NCBI GenBank assembly: GCA_030789695.1
Contig: JAULAV010003358.1
Coordinates: forward strand, 163,893-227,892
DNA length: 64,000 nucleotides
Direction of reading: 5' to 3'
Source: Scilla litardierei
Taxonomy: Eukaryota; Streptophyta; Magnoliopsida; Asparagales; Asparagaceae
The notes under the pieces are model-generated. The model saw only the letters and a list, made by a program, of their open reading frames with translations. It did not search any database and had not been told where the DNA came from. Below, in pieces: positions 10,861 to 21,912 of this stretch. Numbering within the stretch: position 1 is the first letter of the stretch; every line of letters begins with the position of its first letter. The translations under genes were made by a program, and so were the position numbers.

Positions 10861-11608
10861 CTAAGCTGGGGTTCTTCTTCCTAAAGAAGAGCTATATTTC
10901 AGAGATTCATTGAGATTGAAAGAGTTAGAGATTCTCACTCATTTCCAAAGCTCTCTCCCTCACAAGAAATCATCTCTCTCACATTCTAGATCTAGAATCC
11001 ATCTTGAGAGAAGTTTGTTCTTGGTGAGCCATTCAAGCTCTAGCTTGATTCAAGTCTCCAAATCACTCCTAGGCACCCATTGCTGCTCATTTCAGTGGTG
11101 CTAGGTCTTGGTGACTTCCTCTTCCTCAAATCCCTCCTTGCACCTATTTGGTAAGAAAACTCAAGGTATAGGATTTGTGGTAAGATTGTTTATTTCAATT
11201 ATAAACCGATTTTCATTGCTAATTGATTCTCTCGGTTGTGAGAGAAGGTTGTGATCCCGGGTTGTGGGATTCACTATTGCTATTGATTGTATGATTTGAT
11301 CTTGTGAAGGTTTTTCACAAGATATTCATAGTGGAAATCTTGGGTTAGGGTTTCTAACCTAAGTATCCGGAGGGGATCCGGGTGGTTGGGACGTAGGATC
11401 ACCGGGAACAAGTCGGGGAGACTTGGGTGGATCCGAACCCAGTAATATCAATTGTTTGCATTGAATATTTGTTGTTGTCAATTTTAGCTTCCGCATTTGT
11501 TGGTAGTAGTTTGCACGATAATTAGGAATTATACTCCTTATTATTTTAAAGTACTATTCACCCCCCCCCCCTCTAGTACTTGTGCAGTAGCTTCCAGGGC
11601 ATTACATT

Positions 11609-11620
11609 TGGTATCGGAGC
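11609..11620 (+). promoter_or_regulatory. Primer binding site, initiator tRNA-Met type
   Basis: tggtatcggagc lies two bases after the LTR end. The usual plant copia site is tggtatcagagc, complementary to the 3' end of initiator tRNA-Met, so there is one mismatch. Confidence 0.8.
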
Positions 11621-11632
11621 CAAGTCTACGCT

Positions 11633-12868
11633 ATGTCTGCCAACGACAACAAGACCGTGCGTCCACCTTCCGACTATAGCACCTTCAGGAACCGTGAAGG
11701 AGCATCTTCGGTGATGGAAGGACATTCCTCAACGAGGCCTCCATTCTTCAACGGAACCAACTACGGGTACTGGAAATGCCGGATGGAAACTTTCCTCCGG
11801 AGTGCATCTCTATGGAGGACCACGATGAAGGAATACGTCGAGCCCGCCGAAGAAGACTTTGAGAAGTGGACTCCCGCGGAGGTCGCCGCGGAGGTAAGCA
11901 ATGCCAAGGCAATGAACGCCTTGCAATGTGCTTTGGAGCCCGAGGATTTCAACAAGATATGCACTTGTAAGAGTGCATATCAAATATGGAACTCCCTCCT
12001 CATATTACATGAAGGGACGAGTAGGGTAAGAGACTCTAAACTCGTTGTAGTCAATAAAGATTACGAGATGTTTCATATGCAACAGGGTGAGAAGATGAAG
12101 GAGTATTATGCTCGCTTCGTCGACATCATAAACGAGTTAGAGGCTCTCGGCAAAACCTACACCCAAAAAGAGAAATGTTCAAAGCTTATAGAAGGACTTC
12201 CTTCTAGTTGGGAAAAGCGCACCTTCGCCATCGAGGAAGGTAACGATATGAACAAATATACCGTTGTTCAACTAATGGGTACCTTGATGTCTTACGAGGT
12301 ACGCAAGGATAGCAAGTTGAAGTTGCAGGAAAAGACGAAGTCCTACCTAAAGCAAGATGATCCAAAGAAGAAGGCTATTACCTTCAAGGCCGCTCCATCC
12401 ACATCCACATCAACCGATGATGAAGACTTGGAAGACGAGTTGGACTTGGAGTCCATGGCACTCATGGCAAAGAAGTTCAACCGGTTCTTCCGGAAAGGTA
12501 ACTTCAAAAACAAATCGAAGTTCAATTCATCTAACGCCTCCTCTCCTTTGTGTTTCAAATGCAATAAGCCAGGACACATGAAAGAGGAGTGTCCTCTAAA
12601 CAAGCAAAAGGAGAAGTGGAAGGCGCCGAAGTTCGACAAGTCCAAGAAGTACAAAAAGGGGTACAAAAAGGGACTTGTCGGAGCAACATTCACCGACTCC
12701 GAGGATTCCTCAAGCGGAGAGTCGGACGATGAGAAAGTGGAGCAAGCGCACATGTGCTTCATGGTGAGAGAGGAGCATGATCAAGGATCCTCCTCTTCTG
12801 ATGATAGCGACAACGAAGGCGATGAGGTAACTATGGATGACCTTAGGAATGCTAATTCTCAATTATGA
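11633..12868 (+). CDS. gag: Gag of SIRE-like element
   Basis: This 411-residue structural protein would form the virus-like particle and package the element RNA. The N-terminal half is the copia-type Gag core, with the typical NGTNYGYWK opening near residue 41. A CCHC zinc knuckle (CFKCNKPGHMKEEC, C-x2-C-x4-H-x4-C) lies around residues 306-320, followed by a Lys-rich stretch and an acidic Ser/Asp-rich tail. The ATG lies 12 bases after the primer site. The frame ends with a single TGA, after which the same frame stays open for over 600 bases and encodes the linker expected inside a SIRE polyprotein. The TGA is therefore probably a disabling mutation rather than the natural Gag end. Confidence 0.9.
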   Translation: MSANDNKTVRPPSDYSTFRNREGASSVMEGHSSTRPPFFNGTNYGYWKCRMETFLRSASLWRTTMKEYVEPAEEDFEKWTPAEVAAEVSNAKAMNALQCALEPEDFNKICTCKSAYQIWNSLLILHEGTSRVRDSKLVVVNKDYEMFHMQQGEKMKEYYARFVDIINELEALGKTYTQKEKCSKLIEGLPSSWEKRTFAIEEGNDMNKYTVVQLMGTLMSYEVRKDSKLKLQEKTKSYLKQDDPKKKAITFKAAPSTSTSTDDEDLEDELDLESMALMAKKFNRFFRKGNFKNKSKFNSSNASSPLCFKCNKPGHMKEECPLNKQKEKWKAPKFDKSKKYKKGYKKGLVGATFTDSEDSSSGESDDEKVEQAHMCFMVREEHDQGSSSSDDSDNEGDEVTMDDLRNANSQL

Positions 12869-13878
12869 TCTAAGTATACTAAATTAGTAAATAGGTATAC
12901 TAAAGTAAAAGATGACTTAGCTAGCATTCAAACCTCGCCTAAAACTATCATCACCAACAATGACACCGTTGTTGAAGGGTTGAAGAATGAGATTGTTAAT
13001 CTCAAGACTCAACTTGAACATGTTAGCATTGAAGATCCGGAGGAACACAAGATAGCGGATTTGACTTCTCAAAACTCGACTTTGAGTATTGAGAATGAGA
13101 GTCTTAAATCTCGTGTTTATGTGCTCACATCGCAAGTATCCAATTTGGATACTTCTATGCGTTCTCTCACCGAGAAATATGAGAACACATTAGGCCGAAT
13201 TAATAAATTCAATAAGGGTAAGGACCATTTGGATAAAATCCTAAGTGACTTACTTCCGGCCAATCACCACATTGGCTTAGGGTATACGCTGGGAAGTTCA
13301 TCCAAATCGGCCACTACTTTTGTTAGCCAACTTCCGGTGACTCAACGAGTGGTAGCAAACACTCTATTGGTAGTTCTTCTACCAATGGTGCTTCCACCTC
13401 GTCCACACCCTCTTTCGGAAAGAAACCCACTTTGGGTGGACCTCCAAAGAAGGGGCATGCTTATATGTACACCAATACTATGCCACGTATGAACACACGT
13501 CCTACTCCACCGGCTCTCACATATGATGATTTCTATGCTACACGTTCACGGGCACGTGCACACCATGTGAGACACCCTCACGCACGTGTTCCTCCACATG
13601 CATATGTTCACCCACATCATCGTATGAATAACTATCCGTATGCACCATTCCATCATGTTCATTATGCCTATCCACGACATGCATCACGTAGAAACCAACA
13701 ACGCATGCATGCACCCAATAGGATGAGGGCTCCCAAGATTTTCACTATTTGGAGCCCAAAGGACACAAGCATGGATGAAAAACAAGTTTACATGAATGTT
13801 TATTTTTCGGATGTTGTGCATAGTAGAAATTATGTGGGGAAGTCTAAGTCCAATTGGACTTGGCTTCCAAAGGTCTAA
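12869..13878 (+). pseudogene. Gag-Pol linker: coiled coil and His-rich segment, broken
   Basis: The frame downstream of the gag TGA encodes a heptad-rich, probably coiled-coil segment (about 12980-13290), then leaves frame. From about 13340 a second frame (+1 relative to the first) carries a Gly/Ser-rich stretch and a His/Arg/Tyr-rich stretch (13432-13878) before a TAA. A single indel near 13335 explains the change. SIRE-like elements commonly have such a linker between the zinc knuckle and protease. I cannot assign a biochemical role. Confidence 0.7.
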
Positions 13879-13919
13879 CCTTTGAGGACCCAATGACCTT
13901 GGGTACCATAAAATGATAT

Positions 13920-15854
13920 GATTATCTTTAGGTACTCAAGAAAAATAAGCGGAGCAACAAAGTTAAATTTGGCTCCAAGGATGGGTGGATACTCGATAGC
14001 GGGTGTTCAAAACACATGACGGGCGATGCTCAATTGCTTTCCGGAGTGGTGCCCATTGCTAATGGGAACCGGGTAGTCTTTGGAGGCAACGAGAGCGGAA
14101 CCATCGTCGGTGTTGGTAAAGTGGGTAACCCATCTAAACACTTAATTAGTGATGTTTATCTAGTTAATGGTTTAAATCATAATCTTATTTCAATAAGCCA
14201 ACTTTGTGACAAAGGTTACAAAGTTAGCTTTGCGAAAGGATTGTGTCATATTTTGAATGATAATAATAATTTATTATTTTCCGGCACACGCCATAAAGAT
14301 TTTTATATTTTGGATCTTCCTAAGTCTTATGAACAATGTCTCGTTGCCAACACAAGTGAACAACACTTATGGCATCGACGCTTTGGACATGTGAACTTTG
14401 AAACACTTTATAAGCTTTCAAAATTAAATTCCATTAAAGGTTTTCCGAAGCTCGTTTTTGAAAAGAAAAGTTTTTGTGATTCTTGTCAACGTGTCAAGCT
14501 TCCTAAATCTTCATTTAAACCTAAGAAAAGCATTTCTACTAAACGGCCACTAGAGCTATTACATCTAGATTTATTTGGACCAACTAGAGTTGCTTCCTTA
14601 GGAAATGCAAGATATGGACTTGTCATCGTAGATGATTATTCTAGATTTACATGGGTATTTTTCTTATGTAATAAAAATGAAGCTTTTGAAAACTTCACAA
14701 TATTTGTGAAGAAAGTACAAAATCTCATCGGAACCACCATTGTCACTATTCGTAGTGATCATGGGGGTGAATTTGAGAATGAGTCGTTCTCAAATATTTG
14801 TGATGATCTTGGAATTACTCACACGTTTTCTTTCCCTCGCGCACCCCCTCAAAATGGTGTTGTTGAGAGGAAGAATAGAACGCTTGTGGAGTGTGCTCGC
14901 ACTATGCTCGAAGATAGCCAACTTGGTCATCAATTTTGGGCGGAAGCGGTACACACCGCTTGTTATGTGTTTAATAGAATACTCTTGAGGCCCGGCACCA
15001 AACAAACTTGTTATGAATTGTTGTTTGGTAGATTGCCTCAAGTTAAACATTTTCGTGTTTTCGGTGCAAAATGTTTTATTAAAAACACTTATGAAAATTT
15101 GGACAAGTTTGATCCGAGATCGGATGAGGGGATATTTGTTGGGTATTCCTCACGTAGCAAAGCCTACCGGATATACAACAAAAGATCCTCTATGATCGAG
15201 GAATCACTACATGTCTCTTTTAATGAGAATTTTACTACTTCTAGAATTACTACTGATGATGACTCTATGGATGTCTTATGTGATTCAATTGGTAATTCTA
15301 ACTCTAATGATTCTATTGATTCTATTGAGACTAACCCGTCTAATGAAGTTTTTGAGAATGTTCCTAGTGATCAAGGTATTCCCAAACGGCTTCATACCGT
15401 TCGTGACCATCCTCATGAGCAAGTCATTGGAAATATCCATAATAGTGTCAAGACGAGATCGCAAGTGAACTACTTCGCTCATTGTGCCTTTGCCTCCTCG
15501 ATAGAGCCAAAGAATGTTAATGAAGCATGCGAAGATAGCGCTTGGATCTTAGCCATGGAGGAGGAACTCATTCAATTCGAGAGGAATGAAGTTTTGGAGC
15601 TTGTTCCATTGCCATCAAAGAACCACACCGTCATAGGGACAAAGTGGATCTTCAAGAACAAAACCGACGAAAACCATGTCGTCGTCCGGAACAAAGCTCG
15701 GTTAGTTGGTCAAGGCTACCGTCAAGAGGAAGGTATCGATTTCGAAGAATCCTTCGCTCCGGTAGCTAGATTAGAATCAATTAGATTATTATTGTCTTTT
15801 GCATGCCATAAAAATTTCAAACTATTTCAAATGGATGTAAAAAGTGCATTTTAA
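13920..15854 (+). pseudogene. pol: Protease, integrase and N-terminal RT of SIRE-like pol
   Basis: The aspartic protease active site Asp-Ser-Gly is at 13995-14003 (LDSGCSKHM). The integrase follows, with an HHCC zinc domain (HRRFGH...CDSCQ), then the catalytic core with Asp in LHLDLFGP, Asp in RSDHGGEF and Glu in VVERKNRT. The RT domain then begins (GTKWIFKNK...KARLVGQGY...[11 protein letters not shown]). Domain order protease-integrase-RT marks Ty1/copia. The frame stops at 15852 in the conserved MDVKSAF motif, where one T appears to be missing from a T-run. The upstream linker is in another frame, so no complete Pol can be made without repair or frameshifting. Confidence 0.85.
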
Positions 15855-16378
15855 ACGGAGATGTCGTTGAGGAAGTTTATGTTTCTCAACCTCTGGGCTT
15901 TATTAATGAAAAATTTCCAAATCAAGTTTTTAAACTAAAGAAAGCGCTTTACGGTTTGAGACAAGCTCCTCGAGCTTGGTATGATCGCCTAAAGAATTTT
16001 CTTTTGGATTTGAATTTTAAAATGGGCGAAGCCGATTCAACACTTTTTGTCAAGCATGCGAATAATGATATTTTATTAGTTCAAATTTATGTTGATGATA
16101 TCATTTTCGGTGCTACTAACTTTGCTCTTTGCGAAGAGTTTTCTAATGTGATGAAGGAACAATTTGAGATGAGCCACATGGGTGAGCTCAAGTATTTCTT
16201 AGGTCTCCAAATTCGCCAAATGGACGATGCAATCTTCATCCACCAAACGAAGTATAGGTGGAGTTGCTAAAGCGGTTTGGAATGGAGAGTGCCTCCGGGA
16301 AAAAGACTCCAATGAGCACGACTACGCATCTTGATAAGGATACGGGCGGTAAAGATGATACATTCGTCTATATCGAGG
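15851..16378 (+). pseudogene. pol: RT middle part of SIRE-like pol
   Basis: After the frameshift, RT continues with LYGLRQAPRAWY and the catalytic YVDD box (QIYVDDIIFGA near 16085-16117), then FLGLQI. A small indel near 16255 (after HQTKY) and another near 16378 break the frame again. The active-site residues are intact, so the damage is recent point indels rather than selective loss of a domain. Confidence 0.8.
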
Positions 16379-17036
16379 TATGATTGGTAGTTTACTTTAT
16401 CTTACCGCAAGTAGGCCCGATATTATGTTTGTTGTATGTGTATGTGCTCGTTATCAGTCTCAACCTAAGGAGTCTCACTTAGTAGCGGTAAAACGTATTT
16501 TCCGTTATTTAAGGTATACACTTGATTTTGGATTACTTTATCCAAAATCTAGCACATATGAGTTAATCTCATATAGTGATGCCGATTATGCGGGATGCAA
16601 ATCCGACAGGAAAAGTACTAGTGGCACTTGCCTTTTTATAGGAAATTCTCTTGTCTCTTGGTTTTCCAAGAAGCAAAATTCGGTATCACTTTCAACCACC
16701 GAGGCGGAATACATTACCGCCTGTGCTGCTTGTGCCCAGGTTCTTTGGATAAGACACACACTAAAGGATTTTGGCATTCATTGTGATACTAGCCCTATCA
16801 TAGTGGATAACCAAAGTGCTATTTGTCTTTCAAAGAATCCGGTGCACCATTCCCGATCTAAACACATAGATGTCCGACACCACTTTTTAGATGATCATGT
16901 TGCTAAAAAGGACATCATTTTAGTGTACGTTGAAACCCAAAAGCAAATCGCCGATATTTTCACGAAACCCCTAAAGGAGGACTCCTTTGTGCAGTTGCGT
17001 CGAGAATTGGGGATTATGGGTGAATCCGAGATATAG
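16379..17036 (+). pseudogene. pol: RT C-terminus and RNase H of SIRE-like pol
   Basis: An open 218-codon frame encodes the RT thumb (MIGSLLYLTASRPDIMF) and the copia RNase H domain, with the acidic SYSDADYAGC motif, STTEAEY, DNQSAI and the C-terminal IADIFTKPL motif. It ends at a TAG where SIRE-like pol normally ends. It lacks its own start and is part of the broken polyprotein. Confidence 0.85.
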
Positions 17037-18063
17037 GACTCATGTTTCATTCAATAATCTTGCATGCTATTATATTTCGCAATATTTCGTTCATGCTAGT
17101 CTTATTGAATTTTTCGGGATTTTATGTGATATTTTGAATTTTTGCTCGAATTCATATTTGAATGTCATATTTGAGATTTCGATGTTTAATGGGGTAGTTT
17201 AGATGATTTTTGAGAGAATTAAGATGTTTTGTCCAAGTGTATTGAGTAGAGAACTTAATTGTCAATCTTTGGACTCATCTAGTCGGTCTCAATTCATCAA
17301 CCAACCGACTAGATCTGCATCTAGTCAGTCAGCTAATGAACTCAGACCGACTAGCTCAATCTCTAAACTTTTGGACTCTTTTAGTCGGTATCAGTTCAAT
17401 CACCAACCGACTAGGTTCGTATCTAGTCGGTTAGTAAAAGAACTCAGACCGACTAACTCAAGCTATTTTGAGTTTCCTCTCCAGCTTAACTCCTTTAGTC
17501 GGTTCAAGTTTACTTATCGACCGACTAGATTGAGTTCTAGTCGGTCCGTAGTTGAACGTAAACCGACTAATTTTCGTTCAGGAAATTTTCGATTTGTCTC
17601 TGTTTCCATTTAGTCGGTTCAAGCTCGTTAACCGACCGACTAGATTGTCATCTAGTCGGTCAGCGTTTGAACTTAGACCGACTAAGTGATCAGGGGCAGT
17701 CACGTCTTTTCGTGTTTCGACCGACTTAAACTCAATCTATCCGACTTCTTTCTCATTTAGTCGGTCTCCACTTCTTCTCCAGCTCGAAAAACCCCGAACC
17801 CTTCTCGAGTCTCTTCATCTTCCGATCAACTCCGGCCACTTTTCCGACCATCCACCACCGTCGATCACCCTCCCCTAGGTATATCTCCTCCTCCTAGGTC
17901 GTTTTCGATTTCTAGGGCTTCATTTCATCTCCTAGGGCTTCATTTTCTTCGAATTAGGGTTTGATCTTTAAGCCTTTTTCGCATTCAGCTGTTAGGGTTT
18001 GTGAGCCTAGGTGTATTTGATCTTTATCAAACTTCAATTGCTTGAACTCGTTGTGCCGCGATC
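17037..18063 (+). promoter_or_regulatory. Pol to third-ORF spacer with second palindrome array
   Basis: From 17275 to 17770 the spacer contains another run of about a dozen accgactag / ctagtcggt half-sites like those in the LTR. It is followed by a pyrimidine-rich leader up to the ATG at 18064. No clear TATA box follows the array, unlike in the LTR. The position suggests a control region for the third ORF. Confidence 0.7.
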
Positions 18064-19755
18064 ATGGCAAAAACGAGGATCCCGATTACTCCCTCCGGTG
18101 CCTCCCACATGACTGTAGAGCCATCACACCCTATGGAGACTTCGACTCCACCTAAGCGTAGGGCCAAGATCACTTGTGCCCCCTCTTCGTCTTCACCACC
18201 GTTGAAGAGGAAGAGGACTTCCAAGCCCAAAGCCAAAGGCCAAACTTCCAAGCCCAAAGCCCAACCCAAAAAGTTTCGTGCACCTACCCCTCCCGGTGAG
18301 CGTTCAGGTAGTGACTCTGAGGATGATTCCGAGGAAGAGTACACTCATGAGCATCCCGAGAAGGCACCTACTCCACCCCCTCCTCCTAAGACCCGTAAGG
18401 CTAAGGGAAAAGCCCCGATGCCGGTAGGCGGTGTAGATATATCGTTGTGTCGTGACGACCCTCAGTGTATAGCGGCTTACAACCGTATAGAGCACTGCTC
18501 ACTTCTATTGGAGCATTTTGTTCAGTTCTCTGACTTCATTGGCCTTGCGGATCTTTTATCCTATAGTGGACTTTTGGACTATCTTAGATATGACCCTAAG
18601 GCGAACCCACGTCCCTATCCTCGCCTGGTCAAGCTTTTCTACGCTAACCGTACCCGGGGTCAGTATGATGAGACCCACTCCATCGAGACATCTGTTTTGG
18701 GGACTCCTATAGTCCTCACTGCAGAGATCTTGGGGGAGTTGATAGGATGCTCATCGTCTGGCCTCCTCCCGTCTGATATTTCCGTAGATGATATCTCCAC
18801 TCTCCATCAGCCAACCCTCGCTGATATCTTTCAGGTTATCCATCCTGCTTTCATAGGCGTTCCCTCCAAATCATTCAAGCCGAATGCTTGGGTGATTAAT
18901 CTCATCCTGAAATCGTGCCTATTGCCCAAGTATGGATCTTCCTCACTTCCTTCGCAGCCCTTCCTGAAGTTGATATACGCTCTTTTTATGGGTAGCTCGA
19001 TTAACTGGGCTCGCATTATACTCGACAAGATGGATTCTTTCGAGTGTCTTCGCAAGTCTAGTAAATCGGCGCACATCCCATATCCTTGCCTTTTGACCTT
19101 GGTATTCCGTCACTTTGGTGTTCCTTTGCCTCCGGATGATGAGCGTCCCCTCGGTCCACCCCTGAACGCGACGGCCGTCAAGAATTCTCTTGCGGCACTT
19201 CGTCACGTCCAGCGGTCGACTCCTTCTGCATCCCAGGCCACACCTTCAGCTTCTGCAGCCCCTCCTCCTACCACCACTCTAGATGATATCGCTCGCCTTC
19301 TTCGTCGTCACGAGTCTCGTTTGGCTCGTACCGAGGAGGTTGTGTGCCGGATGGCAGAGTTGATGGGTATTCAGCTTCCTCCTCCTGTTTCTGAGGATGA
19401 GGAGATGGATGACGAGAAGATTGATGAGCTTGTCACCTCTTCAGCTCGTGGCGCTGAGGCCACTGCTGCTGCTGCTACTACTTCCACTGCTGGAGCTACC
19501 ACTTCTTCCGGTGCTCCAGAGTCTTCTGCACCAGTGGATCAGACTCCTGTTGATGCTGCTGCTGCTCCTGCTGACGTCACTGCTCCTGTTGAGCCTGCTG
19601 ACGTTCCTGCTGTTACACCTACCGTTGAGCCTGTCGATGTTTCCACTCCAGCCCCGACGATCCCTTCTGTTGTCACGCCACTCCTCGCAGCAGAGCCTGA
19701 GTCCACTCCCTCGACTGGACCCACGGAGACTGCTGATCCTGCCACTTCCTCCTGA
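18064..19755 (+). CDS. Third ORF (env-position) of SIRE-like element
   Basis: Intact 563-residue frame. The N-terminal ~120 residues are basic and Pro/Ser-rich with a likely nuclear localisation signal (KRKR at 48-51) and an acidic patch. Residues ~130-390 form a globular, mostly helical-looking domain that resembles the putative plant transposon protein domain often found in this position. A helical, probably coiled-coil segment follows (~405-440), then an Ala/Pro/Thr/Ser-rich tail. I see no signal peptide and no clear transmembrane segment. SIRE-type elements are described as carrying an env-like gene here, but this sequence points more to a nuclear protein. It stays open while pol has decayed. 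Its function is unknown. Confidence 0.8.
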   Translation: MAKTRIPITPSGASHMTVEPSHPMETSTPPKRRAKITCAPSSSSPPLKRKRTSKPKAKGQTSKPKAQPKKFRAPTPPGERSGSDSEDDSEEEYTHEHPEKAPTPPPPPKTRKAKGKAPMPVGGVDISLCRDDPQCIAAYNRIEHCSLLLEHFVQFSDFIGLADLLSYSGLLDYLRYDPKANPRPYPRLVKLFYANRTRGQYDETHSIETSVLGTPIVLTAEILGELIGCSSSGLLPSDISVDDISTLHQPTLADIFQVIHPAFIGVPSKSFKPNAWVINLILKSCLLPKYGSSSLPSQPFLKLIYALFMGSSINWARIILDKMDSFECLRKSSKSAHIPYPCLLTLVFRHFGVPLPPDDERPLGPPLNATAVKNSLAALRHVQRSTPSASQATPSASAAPPPTTTLDDIARLLRRHESRLARTEEVVCRMAELMGIQLPPPVSEDEEMDDEKIDELVTSSARGAEATAAAATTSTAGATTSSGAPESSAPVDQTPVDAAAAPADVTAPVEPADVPAVTPTVEPVDVSTPAPTIPSVVTPLLAAEPESTPSTGPTETADPATSS

Positions 19756-20688
19756 GCGTCAGTTTGGAGGACTCTCCGGTGATCATTGGATGATACATCT
19801 TTCTGAGAGTGTTTTGGGTTAGGATAGGATGTCGGTGGTGTTTTGATGTATTTTGGATTTTGGATGTCGGTGTTCTTGATGTTCTTTCTTTTTGTTGGAT
19901 GTTGATGATGATATGTCGATGTTGTTATTGTATCTTTTTGTTGGTGATATAGATGTTGCACTTTGTTTGATGTATTCGATGTATTTTTGCATGTACTCAT
20001 GATATTCTTATATATATACATCGATGTTCTCCTTTTACTTCATTGTGCACATTTAATATTCATTCAATGTCTATGATATTCGATTTCGTCGCTTGACGAT
20101 TATTAACTTGGTTAAATAGATTTTATTTCTATGATTGCATAGAATTGTTTTCCATGCACAAATTTAACCAAGAATATTGAGTATTGAAGAGTACGTTTCT
20201 TTATTCAATAAGTGAATTTGTATTTGGTATTTTGATGATTTTAATTTTCGTTTTTCGAAAATGGACAATTTGGCACACTTTGATTTGATTTCATCTCTTT
20301 TCCCTTGGTGTCAATTTGGTCAATCGTCATATTCTACGACTCCCGATGTTGGATTTTCTTTATCCTTGTTGTTGTCGTTGTATGCCCCCCATTTTTGGGA
20401 TAATGCCAAAGGGGGAGAGATAATGATAATGAATAGGGCAAATGAAAATTTAACTCAATTTCCAAGAATCTAATTTGATATGTTAGATTTAGGGGGAGTT
20501 AAGATATATATAAGGATTTTCAAATCCAATATTTCAAAATTCGATTCTCATTATATATCTTACTCGTCTGATTGATGTAATTTATATATACTCAATTTGG
20601 AATTAACGTGTCAACAATGCAGGGGGAGTAAGTATTTTACATTTGAATCATTATTTTTTATTATTATTTATGTTGGTTTGTCATCACC
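19756..20688 (+). other. 3' tail of SIRE-like element with extra polypurine motifs
   Basis: AT-rich non-coding tail. It contains three extra ggggga(g) purine runs before the final tract: 20408-20418, 20490-20499 and 20621-20630. No coding signal. Confidence 0.75.
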
Positions 20689-20702
20689 AAAAAGGGGGAG
20701 AA
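20689..20702 (+). promoter_or_regulatory. Polypurine tract of SIRE-like element
   Basis: aaaaagggggagaa lies directly before the 3' LTR start (TGTTGAG), as needed to prime plus-strand DNA synthesis. Confidence 0.85.
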
Positions 20703-21912
20703 TGTTGAGTATTGGACTCCCCGTATTTGGTTTTGGATGATGAGCAAACATAAATAAATTATGAACTAACAATTTGTGAGCGCAGTTATGGAGATCGTCG
20801 CCAAATTCACGAGAACACTAAAAGCGACATCTCAAGACTTCTCAAAGCACGTACTCAATGCCTAAAGCTTCGTTGAAGCTTTTGGACCATTTTGGAAGTC
20901 ATGAAGATTTGATCGAAGCTCTCGAAGCCCGTTCCTTAAGGTTTTATTTATAGTCTTTTAACTTCGATCTATAGAATGTTAAGCCTTAAGTAATTCTTAC
21001 ATTTCTATCTTCATATCACTCCCATCTTAGAGCTAGGATCTTAGTAGAAGTCCATACAATCTTTCCCGAAGCATCGTGCTTCGATGCGGGACTTCTAGTG
21101 CATGTTAGTTGGTTCAAGAAGAAGAACCAGCCGACTAGATGGTGATCTAGTCGGTCGGCAAAGCTTCTTGGACCGACTAGTTTGTTCCCTAAACTTCTTG
21201 CTCCTTACTGTTCATACTTAGTCGGTCCATGTTGACTCACCGACCGACTAGTTGTTGAACCAGTCGGTCAGTGATGCTTCTTAGACCGACTAGTTGAACC
21301 TTCCCTGAACTTGCCTAGTTACTGTTTATACTTAGTCGGTCTATGTTGACTCACCGACCGACTAGTTAGTGAACTAGTCGGTCAGTGATGCTTCTTAGAC
21401 CGACTAGTTGAACAGTCTCTGTTCATGCCAAGTTACTGTTTATCCTTAGTCGGTCTAAGAACGTTTAGCGACCGACTAGTTGATGAACTAGTCGGTCAAC
21501 ATTTGTTCTTGAACCGACTAACTCAATTTGTATTCAGACTATTTGTTTTTGACTCTTAGTCGGTCTAAGTTCACTGACCGATCGACTAGTTGTGAAACTA
21601 GTCGGTCAGACAGTCTTCTTGGACCGACTATATTTATAGGTCTGAAATTCAATCTGTTCACTGTTCATCACTTAGTCGGTTCATGTTGTTTCACCGACCG
21701 ACTAGTTGATGAACTAGTCGGTCAGTGGTTGTTCTTTGACCGACTAGCTGCTTCAGATTTCCAACCGTTGGGTTATGACCTAACACGATTTTCCCCCTTA
21801 GTATAAATACTAAGCTGGGGTTCTTCTTCCCCAAGAAGAGCTATATTTCAGAGATTCATTGAGATTGAAAGAGTTAGAGATTCTCACTCATTTCCAAAGC
21901 TCTCTCCCTCAC
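20703..21912 (+). repeat. 3' LTR of SIRE-like element, first part
   Basis: It matches 9756-10962 of the 5' LTR, including the whole palindrome array and the TATA box. It is interrupted after ctccctcac by element A. The missing remainder continues at 33854. Confidence 0.95.

Larger units (their letters stand above)
9756..11606 (+). repeat. 5' LTR of SIRE-like element (1851 bp)
   Basis: It starts TGTTGAG and ends TTACA, and matches the 3' LTR at 20703-21912 plus 33849-34491 with few differences. U3 carries the accgactagt palindrome array (10181-10800), followed by the TATA box and a transcribed part with the pyrimidine-rich run near 11560. Confidence 0.95.

Noticed and set aside
20261..20473. 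70-codon frame in the SIRE-like 3' tail
   Set aside because: AT-rich tail with no domain, start context or conservation signal.
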